A DNA stretch of 64,000 nt from DATKBT01 sp035546295 (lineage in GTDB: Bacteria; Acidobacteriota; Thermoanaerobaculia; Multivoradales; Multivoraceae): contig DATKBT010000031.1 in assembly GCA_035546295.1 (NCBI GenBank), forward strand, positions 89,650 through 153,649. The letters run 5' to 3'. The position numbers and the translations under genes are program-made. The notes beneath the pieces are model-generated. The model was not told the origin of the DNA. It saw only the letters and a program-made list of their open reading frames with translations, and made no database searches. This document shows, in pieces, positions 20,064 to 30,429 of the stretch; the first letter of the stretch is position 1; every line of letters starts with the position of its first letter.

Positions 20064-22727
20064 ATGACGACCAGACAGAGACCTCTTCCCAGGGCGGTCT
20101 ACGCCCTTTCCCTGCTGGCGGCGCTCACGGGCCTCGCCGGCTGCTCCGGCTATCGCAACCTCCGCGAGGCCCAGGTCGCCGAGTCCACCGGCGACTGGGA
20201 TCGCGCGGTGCTCGAGTACCTGGAGCTGATCGAAGCCGATCCCGCGAACCTGCGCTACAAGTCGGGCCTGCTGCGCGCCAAGATGCAGGCATCGCACGCC
20301 CACTTCGAGCAGGCCAAGCAGTTCCGCGCCGCCGGCCTGCTCGGTCAGGCGATGGTGGAGCTGCAGAAGGCCGTGCAGCTCGACCCCACCAACCAGTACG
20401 CGCGCGCCGAGCTCGACAAGGTCCGAGACGAGCTCGAGGCCGCGGTCCAGGGCCGGACTCCGGAGACCATCGAGGACATCAAGGGGCGCACCCGCGGAAT
20501 GCGGGCGCAGCCGCCGACGCTCAACCCCCGCTCGCCCGAGCCGATCGACCTCGAGTTCCCGGAGCCGGTCGAGGTCAAGAAGATCTACCAGGCGCTGGGC
20601 GACGCGTTCGGCATCAACGTCCTGTTCGAGCCCTCACTGCGCGACGCGCCGATCTCGATCCGGCTCAACCAGGTGACGGCCCAGGATGCGCTCGAGATCG
20701 TGATGCGCACGGCCGGGCACTTCTACAAGGTGCTCGACGAGCACTCGATCCTGGTGATCCCGGACACGCCCCAGAACCGCCGGAAGTACGAGGATCTGAT
20801 GATCCAGACCTTCTTCCTGTCGAACTGGGACGTGCGCGACGCGATGCAGATGCTGCGCTCACTGGTCGAGTCGCGGCGGATCGCCGCCAACGAGTCGCTC
20901 AACGCGATCATCCTGCGCGACACCGCCGACAAGGTGAAGGTCGCCGAACGGATCATCAAGGCCAACGACAAGGCCAAGGCCGAGGTGGTGGTCGACGTCG
21001 AGCTGCTCCAGCTCGACACCAACCGCCTCCAGGACCTGGGCATCAGCCTCAACCAGTACCAGGTGAGCTCGAGCCTCGACCTCGGCGGCGAGGACGTGCC
21101 GGTGCGCTTCTCGGATCTCGAGTTCATCAACGCGAGCAACTGGGTGCTCACCGTGCCCAGCTTCCTGTTCGACTTCCTCAAGAACAGCTCGCAGGCGCAG
21201 ACGCTGGCCAAGCCGTCGCTGCGCATCACCGAGGGTGAACGCGCCCGCCTGACCATCGGCGACCGGGTGCCGATCCCGGTCACCAGCTTCAACTCGGCGA
21301 ACACGGTCGGCAGCAACGTGATCCCGATCACGTCTTTCCAGTACCAGGACGTCGGCATCCGGATCGAGCTCGAGCCGCGCGTTCACCACAACGAAGAGAT
21401 CTCGATGCAGGTGATGGTCGAGGTGAGCGACCTGTCGGGGCAGATCGACAACCAGCCGATCATCGGCACCCGCACGATCGAGACCAACATTCGTCTCAGG
21501 GACGGCGAGACCAACTTCCTCGCCGGCCTCTTGCGCACCAACGAGTCCGACAGCGAGGCGGGAGCGCCCGGCTTCTCCGACATTCCCATCCTGGGCCGCC
21601 TGTTCTCCAAGAAGCGCACCCAGAACCAGCGCACCGACATCGTGCTCACGCTGACTCCCCACATCATCCGACGCGCCGACATCACCGAGGAGGACCTGCT
21701 CCCGATCTGGGTCGGCACCGAGTCGAACATCACCTTCCGCGCCGACAGCCCCCGGATCGAGTCCGGCATCGAGGGGCCGTTCGACGAGGGCGACCAGGAC
21801 TCCTCCGTCGAGCAGCTACGCCAACGCCTCCAGCGGCTCCCCCGCGGGCTGCGCGAGAACGGTGACGAGGAGATGGTGGAGGACGAGATGGGAGTCGAGG
21901 TCGACGAGGGCGAGCAGGAACCGGAGCCGCCGCCCGGGGTCGAGCTGATTCCGCCGGTTCGCCGGAACCCGCTCGACCGGCCGCCGCCCGAACGCCGGGA
22001 GCCGCCGGAGGAGGAGGAGCCGCCGCCCGACGCCCCCGAGCAGATCGGAGCCCTGGCGCCGCGCGCACCGCTTGGCCCTTCCCGCTCTCCGGCGACCAGC
22101 CTCTTCGCGCAGGCTCTCCAGGGCTCGCTGGTGGCGACCGGCATCCCCACGGCCGCCCGCCAGCCTCCCCCTTCCGGACGCCGCGTGCGCCGTCCCGAGG
22201 TGCCGCCCGCCACGGTTCGCGGCGGTCCGGTCGGCACGGTGACGCTGTCGCCGCAGCCCACCGCCCTGACCGTCTCGCAGAACGACTCCTTCGAGCTGCG
22301 CATCCTGCTCTCCAGTGAGGTGCCGGTCTCGCATCTTCCGATCGAGGTCCTGTTCGACTCGGCGCGGCTGCGCTTCGACAACGAGCGCTCCGGAGCGCTG
22401 CTCGAAAGCGGCGCCGAGACCGAGACGCTGTCGAAGGTGGCGACGGCGGGCCGGGTGATCCTCGGAGCCAGCCGGCTGGGGCAGGTTCCAGGCGTCACCG
22501 GCGAGGGGGTCGTTCTGAGGATCTTCTTCACGGCGCTCCAGCCGGGGACGGCCGCCATCGTGCTCAGCGACGCCCGTCCGCTCGGTCCCGACCTGGTCGA
22601 GCGCAACGTGGTCTACTCGCCGGCGCTCGCGGTGGTGACGATCCTCGGGTCCGCCGCCGGCGAGGATTCGGTGCAGCCACCGCCGGTGAGGCCTGCCGGC
22701 GGGTCCCCCGAGGGCGCCGAACGATGA
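20064..22727 (+). CDS. Secretin lipoprotein with C-terminal cohesin-like domain (PilQ/GspD)
   Basis: The protein has about 887 aa. A lipobox (LAGC, C27) ends the signal peptide, so it is lipidated. Residues about 30-115 form TPR-like helices (DWDRAVLEYLELIEADPANL). Secretin N-domains cover about 140-300, and the pore-forming secretin core about 305-545 contains VPIPVTSF and ends with the family C-terminal pattern LGRLFSKKRTQNQRTDIVLTLTPHI. A disordered Glu/Pro-rich linker (about 590-715) leads to a cohesin-like beta-sandwich (about 720-875), in which hydrophobic strands alternate with VTLSPQPTALTV and FELRILLSSE. The core forms the outer-membrane channel. The start is ATG two bases after the previous stop. 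Confidence 0.88.
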   Translation: MTTRQRPLPRAVYALSLLAALTGLAGCSGYRNLREAQVAESTGDWDRAVLEYLELIEADPANLRYKSGLLRAKMQASHAHFEQAKQFRAAGLLGQAMVELQKAVQLDPTNQYARAELDKVRDELEAAVQGRTPETIEDIKGRTRGMRAQPPTLNPRSPEPIDLEFPEPVEVKKIYQALGDAFGINVLFEPSLRDAPISIRLNQVTAQDALEIVMRTAGHFYKVLDEHSILVIPDTPQNRRKYEDLMIQTFFLSNWDVRDAMQMLRSLVESRRIAANESLNAIILRDTADKVKVAERIIKANDKAKAEVVVDVELLQLDTNRLQDLGISLNQYQVSSSLDLGGEDVPVRFSDLEFINASNWVLTVPSFLFDFLKNSSQAQTLAKPSLRITEGERARLTIGDRVPIPVTSFNSANTVGSNVIPITSFQYQDVGIRIELEPRVHHNEEISMQVMVEVSDLSGQIDNQPIIGTRTIETNIRLRDGETNFLAGLLRTNESDSEAGAPGFSDIPILGRLFSKKRTQNQRTDIVLTLTPHIIRRADITEEDLLPIWVGTESNITFRADSPRIESGIEGPFDEGDQDSSVEQLRQRLQRLPRGLRENGDEEMVEDEMGVEVDEGEQEPEPPPGVELIPPVRRNPLDRPPPERREPPEEEEPPPDAPEQIGALAPRAPLGPSRSPATSLFAQALQGSLVATGIPTAARQPPPSGRRVRRPEVPPATVRGGPVGTVTLSPQPTALTVSQNDSFELRILLSSEVPVSHLPIEVLFDSARLRFDNERSGALLESGAETETLSKVATAGRVILGASRLGQVPGVTGEGVVLRIFFTALQPGTAAIVLSDARPLGPDLVERNVVYSPALAVVTILGSAAGEDSVQPPPVRPAGGSPEGAER

Positions 22728-23212
22728 TCGCGGCACGTCTCGGCCGCAACCGCAGGAGCGCCGGCCAGCGTGGCTACACGATCACCGAGATGGTGGTGGT
22801 GTGCGCCGTGCTGTCGACCCTGGCCGCGGTCACCCTGCCGGTGGCGAAGTACACCACCACGCGGGTGCGCGAGGCGGAGCTGCGCTCGGCATTGCGCTCG
22901 ATGCGCAACGCGATCGACGAGTACAAGCGCTACTCCGACGCCGGCCTGATCCCGATCGAGCTGGGCACCGAGGGCTACCCCGCCGAGCTCGAGGACCTGG
23001 TCGAGCCGATCGAGATCGTCGGTCAGATCGACAAGCAGATCCGGTTCCTGCGGCGGGTCCCGATCGATCCGATGACGGGCGAGGCCGATTGGGGGAAGCG
23101 CTCGACGTCGGACGAGCCCGACGCCACGTCGTGGGGAGGCGGCAACGTCTTCGACGTCTACTCGCAATCGGGGCGCAGGGGCCTCAACGGCGTCCCCTAC
23201 TCGGAGTGGTGA
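22724..23212 (+). CDS. Pseudopilin, GspG-like
   Basis: The 162-aa protein has a prepilin peptidase site of the type Gly/Tyr-Thr-Ile-Thr-Glu (QRGYTITEM), with the conserved Glu at mature position 5 and a hydrophobic helix after it. The body repeats the GspG plan: helix, then a region with PIDPMTGEADWG and an Asp-Val-Tyr-Ser end loop that in major pseudopilins binds calcium. The start ATG overlaps the secretin stop (ATGA). No prepilin peptidase gene lies in the window. Confidence 0.88.
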   Translation: MIAARLGRNRRSAGQRGYTITEMVVVCAVLSTLAAVTLPVAKYTTTRVREAELRSALRSMRNAIDEYKRYSDAGLIPIELGTEGYPAELEDLVEPIEIVGQIDKQIRFLRRVPIDPMTGEADWGKRSTSDEPDATSWGGGNVFDVYSQSGRRGLNGVPYSEW

Positions 23213-23214
23213 GC

Positions 23215-23757
23215 ATGGACGCGAGCATCGGCAGGCCGACCGTTCGTCCGGCCCGGGAGCCCTCTCTCCGCTCCACGGGCTCCCAGCGCCGGGAGGCGTG
23301 CAAAGGCCGAGACCGGAGCTCGCCGCAGTCCGGCTTCACCCTGCTCGAGCTGATCATCGTGGTCGCCGTGATCGGGATCCTGGCGACCATCGCCGTGCCG
23401 GCGTTCAAGGACGTGCCCCGGCGCGCCCAAGAGGCCGCGCTGCGCACCAACCTGCGCACGATGTGCGACGCCATCGACCAGTATCATGCCGACAAGGGCA
23501 AGTACCCGTCGAGCCTCGAATCGCTGGTCGAGGACGGTGGCTACCTGCGATTCGTCCCGCTCGATCCGATCACCAAGAGCGCCGAGACCTGGCAGGTCGA
23601 GTACGAGGAGGCGGATTACGACGAGGACTTCGGCTTCGAGGACTTCGAGGACGAGTTCGGGGAGGACGGGCCCGGCATCATCGACGTCTATTCCGGGGCC
23701 GAGATCCCGAGCCTGAGGAACGGGAATCTCTACTCCGAGTGGCGGTGTGGGCGGTGA
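23215..23757 (+). CDS. Pseudopilin, GspG-like, with long leader and acidic insert
   Basis: The 180-aa protein has an unusually long, Arg/Ser-rich cytoplasmic leader of about 37 aa before the prepilin cleavage site (QSG/FTLLELIIVV, Glu at +5). The mature part has the helix, the YPSSLESLVEDGGYLRFVPL pattern of GspG-like proteins and an acidic Asp/Glu/Phe-rich stretch near residues 140-160. It ends IDVYSGAEIPSLRNGNLYSEW, close to the end of the upstream pseudopilin (IxDVYS...YSEW), so the two are probably paralogues. A GTG six bases upstream (23209) is an alternative start. Confidence 0.86.
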   Translation: MDASIGRPTVRPAREPSLRSTGSQRREACKGRDRSSPQSGFTLLELIIVVAVIGILATIAVPAFKDVPRRAQEAALRTNLRTMCDAIDQYHADKGKYPSSLESLVEDGGYLRFVPLDPITKSAETWQVEYEEADYDEDFGFEDFEDEFGEDGPGIIDVYSGAEIPSLRNGNLYSEWRCGR

Positions 23758-23806
23758 TGGCGATCTCTTGCGACCCCCCCTCGGCGCCCCCGCAGCGGAC
23801 CGGCCG

Positions 23807-24661
23807 GTGACCGTCCGGATGCGCGCCGGCGAGGCCGGCTACAACCTGATCATCCTGATGGTGCTGGTCACCGTGATGAACATCATGGTGGCCGTGGCGC
23901 TGCCTTCGTGGAGCAAGTGGGCGCAGCGCGAGAAGGAGGAGGAGCTGATCTTCCGGGGCCTCCAGTACGCCGAGGCCATCCGCGTCTTCCAGACCCGTCA
24001 CGGCCGGCCGCCGAACACCCTCGAAGAGCTGATCGAGGTCGAGCCGCGGTCGATCCGGCAGCTCTACCCGAATCCGATGATGGAGAAAGGGAGGTGGGGG
24101 ATCCTGGTCCAGGCGCCGCCCGGCGGGGGCCGGTCGGCGGGGCAGAATCCGGCCGACTCGCAGAGCCAGCGAGGGGGCCGAAGGAGCCAGCAGGGAGGCG
24201 AGGCACAGCCGCCGAACGACACCGGGGGAGCGGGTGTCATCCAGCCTGGCGCCGTCAGAGCCAGGAGCGGCAGAGGTCCATCATCGGTCGTTGCCATCCC
24301 TCCCACCGACGAGGAGGAAGGTTTCGGACGGCCGGCCCAGCGCACCACCGGTCCGATCGTGGGCGTCTATGCCGGAATCGAAGGGGACAGCCTGAAGGTG
24401 TTCTTCGGCCAGACCAACTACAACGCCTGGCACTTCACGACCGACCTGCTGCCGATGCCCGTCATGCTCGGTGGCGACGCCCCCGCTCCCAGGGTGACCT
24501 CGGCGTGGGTGGGTCGGCCCTTCCGCGAGGACCTGCAGCCGCGGGGCGGCGGTGCTCCCGGTGCCGCACCCGGCCAGGGTCGGGAGCTCACCGACCCCGG
24601 GACCGACCGAGACTCCTCGCGAACGAGCTTCTCGCGCGATCCTGGGCGGCGTCGCCGGTGA
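23807..24661 (+). CDS. Atypical pseudopilin-like protein lacking Glu5
   Basis: The protein has about 284 aa. A pseudopilin-type N terminus (GEAG/YNLIILMVLVTV) is followed by a hydrophobic helix and the pattern EELIFRGLQYAEAIRVFQ seen in T2S-type pseudopilins. The conserved Glu at mature position 5 is replaced by Ile, as in minor, tip-type pseudopilins. A Gly/Gln/Ser/Pro-rich insert (about residues 105-170) precedes a compact domain containing VGVYAGIEGDSLKVFFGQT, and a disordered tail closes it. GTG 23807 or ATG 23819 is the likely start. It is the third pseudopilin in a row and its stop overlaps dut (GTGA). Confidence 0.75.
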   Translation: MTVRMRAGEAGYNLIILMVLVTVMNIMVAVALPSWSKWAQREKEEELIFRGLQYAEAIRVFQTRHGRPPNTLEELIEVEPRSIRQLYPNPMMEKGRWGILVQAPPGGGRSAGQNPADSQSQRGGRRSQQGGEAQPPNDTGGAGVIQPGAVRARSGRGPSSVVAIPPTDEEEGFGRPAQRTTGPIVGVYAGIEGDSLKVFFGQTNYNAWHFTTDLLPMPVMLGGDAPAPRVTSAWVGRPFREDLQPRGGGAPGAAPGQGRELTDPGTDRDSSRTSFSRDPGRRRR

Positions 24662-25119
24662 GCGCAGGACGCGCGATCCGAGTTCGAGTCCGGCGCCTCC
24701 ACGACCGTTCCCACGTCCGCCTGCCGAAGAGAGCTTCGCCGGGCAGCGCCGGCTACGACCTCGCGGCCGCGATCTCCGAGCCGGTGGAGCTGCCACCAGG
24801 CGCCCGCAGGTCGATTCCCACCGGCCTGACGCTCGAGATCCCGGCCGGCTACGAGGCCCAGGTGCGACCTCGCAGCGGTCGGGCGCTGCGGCAGGGCCTG
24901 ACCGTCCTCAACTCGCCCGGCACCATCGACAGCGACTACCGCGGGGAGGTGGTGGTGCTGTTGGTCAACCTCGGTCAGACCGCCGTCACGATCCAGCCGG
25001 GCGACCGGCTCGCGCAGCTGGTGTTGGCGCCGGTGCTCGAGGTGAGCTGGGAGGAGGTTGCGGATCCGCTCGAGCCGACGGTTCGAGGCGCGGGGGGGTT
25101 CGGCTCTTCGGGCCGCTGA
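24658..25119 (+). CDS. dut: dUTP diphosphatase
   Basis: The 153-aa trimeric dUTPase hydrolyses dUTP to dUMP, keeping uracil out of DNA and feeding dTMP synthesis. All five family motifs are present: SAGYDL (motif 1), RPRSG (71-74 region), GTIDSDYRGE with D91, GDRLAQLVLAP, and the Phe-bearing P-loop-like RGAGGFGSSG at the end. The start is GTG overlapping the upstream pseudopilin stop, so it is the last gene of the secretion operon by position, although its job is unrelated. Confidence 0.95.
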   Translation: MSAGRAIRVRVRRLHDRSHVRLPKRASPGSAGYDLAAAISEPVELPPGARRSIPTGLTLEIPAGYEAQVRPRSGRALRQGLTVLNSPGTIDSDYRGEVVVLLVNLGQTAVTIQPGDRLAQLVLAPVLEVSWEEVADPLEPTVRGAGGFGSSGR

Positions 25120-25335
25120 GCATCGCCCTTCGCCGGCAGGAATCGCCCGAGACCCTCGTCCTCGCGATCGCGGCCGTGCGTCCCTGCCGGCGCGGCGCGA
25201 CGCGCTCGCGGTCGCGCAGGTCGCGGCACGGCCGACTCCTCGTGCGAAAGGGGCAGACCGCACAGGCGCCGGTCGCCAGCGCCTACTCTCGCTCGGTTCG
25301 GAGAGCGTGGCCCGCTGCCCATGAGTTGAGGACGT

Positions 25336-25587
25336 CTACTCGGTGGCCGCGGGCGCCCCCGGCTCCGTTTCGCCGCCGGTCTGCGGCTTGGATCCGATCG
25401 CGACGAACAACGCCTCGAGGATCTCCTTGAGCTCGATGGCGAAGGCCGAGAGGTCGCGGACCCGGTCCTCGACCTGCTCGACCGAGGCGCGCGCGGCGCC
25501 CATCGCCCGCGGCTTCAGCTTGTAGGTCAGCCGCTCGTCGAGGAGCTGGAGCTTGGTGTACGCCTCACGGAATCTCTTCGGGTCCAT
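25336..25587 (-). CDS. Small helical protein of unknown function
   Basis: The 83-aa protein is not one I recognise. It is predicted almost wholly helical, with a heptad-like middle (VEQVEDRVRDLSAFAIELKEILEALFVAIG) and a Gly/Pro/Thr-rich tail. There is no signal peptide or membrane helix. The start ATG lies inside the 3' end of the upstream Nudix gene (23-bp overlap), which suggests translational coupling and makes a real gene more likely. It may be a small coiled-coil partner protein. Confidence 0.55.
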   Translation of the reverse strand: MDPKRFREAYTKLQLLDERLTYKLKPRAMGAARASVEQVEDRVRDLSAFAIELKEILEALFVAIGSKPQTGGETEPGAPAATE

Positions 25588-26149
25588 CGATGTCTCCTCC
25601 GGGCTTCGTGCCCGAGTCGAGGCGAGATCTGGCGCCGCGCGAAGAACCCCGGCTCGCGATCGCGCCGGCGGATCGGCCGGCCTCCGCGAACCGCCAGGGC
25701 GCAGGCTCGAACGACGAGGGCATTGGCGATCGCTGCGAGTGCTCGACCCGCTCGAGGGACCGGCGCACGAGGTCTCGTTCGCTGGAGAAGGCCAGCAGCT
25801 CGAGGGCGCGGTCCCAGCCGTGCCATTCGGCGCGCATGACCTCGTGGGGGTCGCACCGATCGCTGGTCTGACCGGCGAACTCGCAGAGAAAGAAGTCCAC
25901 GTGCTTGAAGATCCAGCGCCCGTGCGAACCGCGAAAGCGGTACTCGATCTCGCCGGCGGGCTCGATGACGGTCACCGCGGCGCCGGTCTCCTCGAGGATC
26001 TCGCGCATCGCCGCCTGACGTGGCGACTCGCCGCGCTCGACGTGACCCTTGGGGAGCTGCCACCGACGGGTGCGCCGGGCCTCGATCAGCAGGATGCGGC
26101 TGCGGAGCAGGACGATGCCGCCGGCCGAGAACTGGACGTCGTCCCGCAC
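25565..26149 (-). CDS. Nudix hydrolase
   Basis: The 194-aa protein carries a perfect Nudix box (about residues 35-57): Gly-x5-Glu-x7-Arg-Glu-Ile-x-Glu-Glu-x-Gly, seen as GHVERGE and then REILEETG. Its Glu residues bind the Mg that cleaves nucleoside diphosphate-X bonds. The lead-in RRTRRWQLPKG resembles Ap4A/Ap6A and MutT-like hydrolases. About 50 extra residues follow the fold and are Arg/Ser/Gly rich. GTG 26149 was chosen because it lies just after the YqgE stop and keeps the fold complete. It sits between yqgE and the small unknown gene in a minus-strand operon. Confidence 0.85.
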   Translation of the reverse strand: MRDDVQFSAGGIVLLRSRILLIEARRTRRWQLPKGHVERGESPRQAAMREILEETGAAVTVIEPAGEIEYRFRGSHGRWIFKHVDFFLCEFAGQTSDRCDPHEVMRAEWHGWDRALELLAFSSERDLVRRSLERVEHSQRSPMPSSFEPAPWRFAEAGRSAGAIASRGSSRGARSRLDSGTKPGGDIDGPEEIP

Positions 26150-26165
26150 TCCTGCGGCGACTCCT

Positions 26166-26735
26166 TCAGTTCGCCCGCGAGCTGTGCGCGGTCCAGTTGG
26201 GGAGGGTCGCCGGATCGATTCCGACGGAACGGAGGCCGCGCTCCCAGGCGCCGTCCGGCTCATGGAACACTGTCGCGGGCGCCATCGGGCCGACCAGCCA
26301 GTCGTTGCGGAGGATCTCGCTCTCGAGCTGCCCTGCGCTCCAGCCGGCGTAGCCGAGCACCAGCCGTAGCTCCGCAGGTGGTTGGATCGCCTGCACCCCG
26401 AGACAGGTCAGGCTCTGACTGATCGCGATCCCGGGCGCGATCTCGGTGCTGTCGTCCTGGAGCGGGCCCCGGTTGGGAAACAGCACCGTTCCGCGCTGCG
26501 GCTGGACCGGGCCGCCGACGAAGGCGCGCGCCTCGGGATCGCCGCCCCAGGGGATCTCGAGATCCTCCAGGATCTCGACTACCTTCAGGTTGCTCGGACG
26601 ATTGACCACCAACCCGAAGCTGCCCTCCGCCTCGTGCGCCAGGAGCAGCACCACGCTGCGATGGAAAAAGGGGTCCTGGATCTGGGGCATCGCGAGCAGC
26701 AGTGAGGGGGCCGAGAGATCGAAGACCTGGGTCAT
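26166..26735 (-). CDS. yqgE: YqgE/AlgH family protein (UPF0301)
   Basis: The 189-aa protein has the full family pattern: LLLAMPQIQDPFFHRSVVLL, EGSFGLVVNRP, FVGGPVQPQRGTVLF and the LRLVLGYAGWSAGQLESEI segment. The molecular function of the family is not established; in Pseudomonas it was named AlgH for an effect on alginate. Length is normal. ATG 26735 is preferred to an upstream TTG. A 13-bp tandem repeat lies directly upstream of the start. Confidence 0.9.
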   Translation of the reverse strand: MTQVFDLSAPSLLLAMPQIQDPFFHRSVVLLLAHEAEGSFGLVVNRPSNLKVVEILEDLEIPWGGDPEARAFVGGPVQPQRGTVLFPNRGPLQDDSTEIAPGIAISQSLTCLGVQAIQPPAELRLVLGYAGWSAGQLESEILRNDWLVGPMAPATVFHEPDGAWERGLRSVGIDPATLPNWTAHSSRAN

Positions 26736-26739
26736 GGTC

Positions 26740-26797
26740 AAGCGGAAGGGTGAAGCGGAAGGGTGAAGCGGAAGGGTGAAGAGGAAGGGTGAAGCGG
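26740..26797. repeat. 13-bp tandem repeat, 4.5 copies
   Basis: Four units of AAGCGGAAGGGTG (26740-26791; the fourth has one change, AAGAGG) and a partial fifth (26792-26797) lie immediately before the start of yqgE. Thirteen is not a multiple of three and the tract lies in the leader, not in a gene. Confidence 0.92.
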
Positions 26798-27177
26798 CGA
26801 GCCTGAGCGCCGCTGCGCCATCTTAGCCGCTGGGCGGGGAGGTGTTGAGGGCTGGTCAGGTCATAGGCGGCCGGATCACCCGGGGCGCGGAGACCGGCAC
26901 CCGGCACCGGAGGGTCCGGTGCGAAGTGCGCTATCGTCTGCGGGGTCCTGGCTCTGAGCGGCTCGGGCGTCCGCGGGCTCCGGCGTCCGGGGTCCCTGCC
27001 GAGGCGGGAGCATGCCGTATCGGGTCCGATGGGGCGTCCTCGGCAGCGACCTCTGCCCCAATCGAGCTCGGGGGCCGATCCGCCCCAAGGGCAGGGCGAC
27101 GAGTTCCCGTGTCGTTTTGCTGCGACGAGCCCGCCGTGGGCTCCGCGATGAGTTCGACGAGTGAGATGGAGCAGCCA
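26798..27177. other. Divergent intergenic region yqgE/acnA
   Basis: About 380 bp separate the repeat tract from the acnA start. Apart from the ribosome site of acnA (GGAG, six bases before ATG 27178) I see no gene and no convincing promoter hexamers. The acnA frame stays open through most of it, but the translation is low-complexity and family alignment begins at 27178. Confidence 0.5.
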
Positions 27178-29940
<2,763 letters not shown>

Positions 29941-30016
29941 CCTGTCGCCGACCTGTCGCCGCCGGCGCCGAACGCGCGCCTCGCGGCGTTCGGGGCCGCT
30001 GAGGTGCTGCGGGCGG
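29941..30016. other. Short 3' flank of acnA
   Basis: The stretch contains a repeated GACCTGTCGCC and GC-rich inverted segments. No plus-strand terminator with a T-tract was found after acnA. Confidence 0.4.
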
Positions 30017-30056
30017 AAAAGAAAACCCCGCGCCGCTGAGGGGAAGCGACGCGGGG
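30017..30056 (-). terminator. Rho-independent terminator reading on the minus strand
   Basis: A 12-bp stem with one mismatch (30026-30037 with 30045-30056, seven-base loop) is followed on the minus strand by TTTTCTTTT (30025-30017). No known minus-strand gene ends here, so it should close an RNA that starts to the right. On the plus strand the hairpin has no T-tract. Confidence 0.75.
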
Positions 30057-30240
30057 GGAGGAGTCGGGAGTCGATGGAGATGGAGGGAACCGCCCGCCAA
30101 GGAGACAACGGGCAAACCCATCGACGGGTTCGACTCCCTCGAAGGGTCCCGTCGTAGAATTCAACAGGGGACTGGGGGGGGAGCATTCCCAAGGGGTCGC
30201 CGAGCGAGCCGATTCGCTCGGCGCCTCACTCATCGCAGGG
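30057..30240 (-). ncRNA. Candidate structured non-coding RNA ending at the terminator
   Basis: Three hairpins lie between acnA and queE: a perfect 9-bp stem (30198-30206 with 30215-30223), a 7-bp stem enclosing a 4-bp one (30122-30128 with 30148-30154), and a 5-bp stem (30092-30096 with 30109-30113). The minus-strand terminator follows. No good reading frame or known RNA family was recognised. The 5' end is unknown; 30240 is only the limit of the structured part. It could instead be untranslated mRNA of the plus-strand genes. Confidence 0.4.
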
Positions 30241-30256
30241 TCAGCTCGTGTTCTCG

Positions 30257-30314
30257 AAGATCCCGATCTTTCCGAATGCCCCCCTTTTCGAACCCATGGG
30301 GGAGCGTTTCCCCC
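30257..30314 (+). promoter_or_regulatory. Hairpins in the leader of queE
   Basis: A 5-bp stem AAGAT/ATCTT (30257-30270) is followed by GGGGGA/TCCCCC (30298-30314, five-base loop). A C-run just upstream (near 30279-30284) could compete for the same G-run. No T-tract follows and no known riboswitch was recognised. Confidence 0.3.
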
Positions 30315-30429
30315 GCTGCGAAGACGCGGCTCGGCGGACGCCCGGCATCCCCTCGAATGACGGTCGGGTCCTGGCCTCTGGCGTGAGGGGCCGCGCCGCC
30401 GACGGCGACCGCAGGCTCTGCGAGCGCCG

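Noticed and set aside
27040..27177. Longer N terminus for AcnA using the upstream open frame
   Set aside because: The upstream translation is low-complexity and not aconitase-like. The ATG at 27178 has a ribosome site and begins right before the conserved fold.
30100..30125. GGGCAAACCC resembling the start of a cyclic di-GMP riboswitch
   Set aside because: The second conserved block (GACGCAAAGC-like) and the tetraloop-receptor pattern are missing downstream.
30118..30156. T-arm-like GGTTCGACTCC suggesting a tRNA or tmRNA end
   Set aside because: No acceptor, D or anticodon arm fits around it, and there is no CCA or tag-peptide frame. The bases are better explained by the 30122-30154 hairpin.
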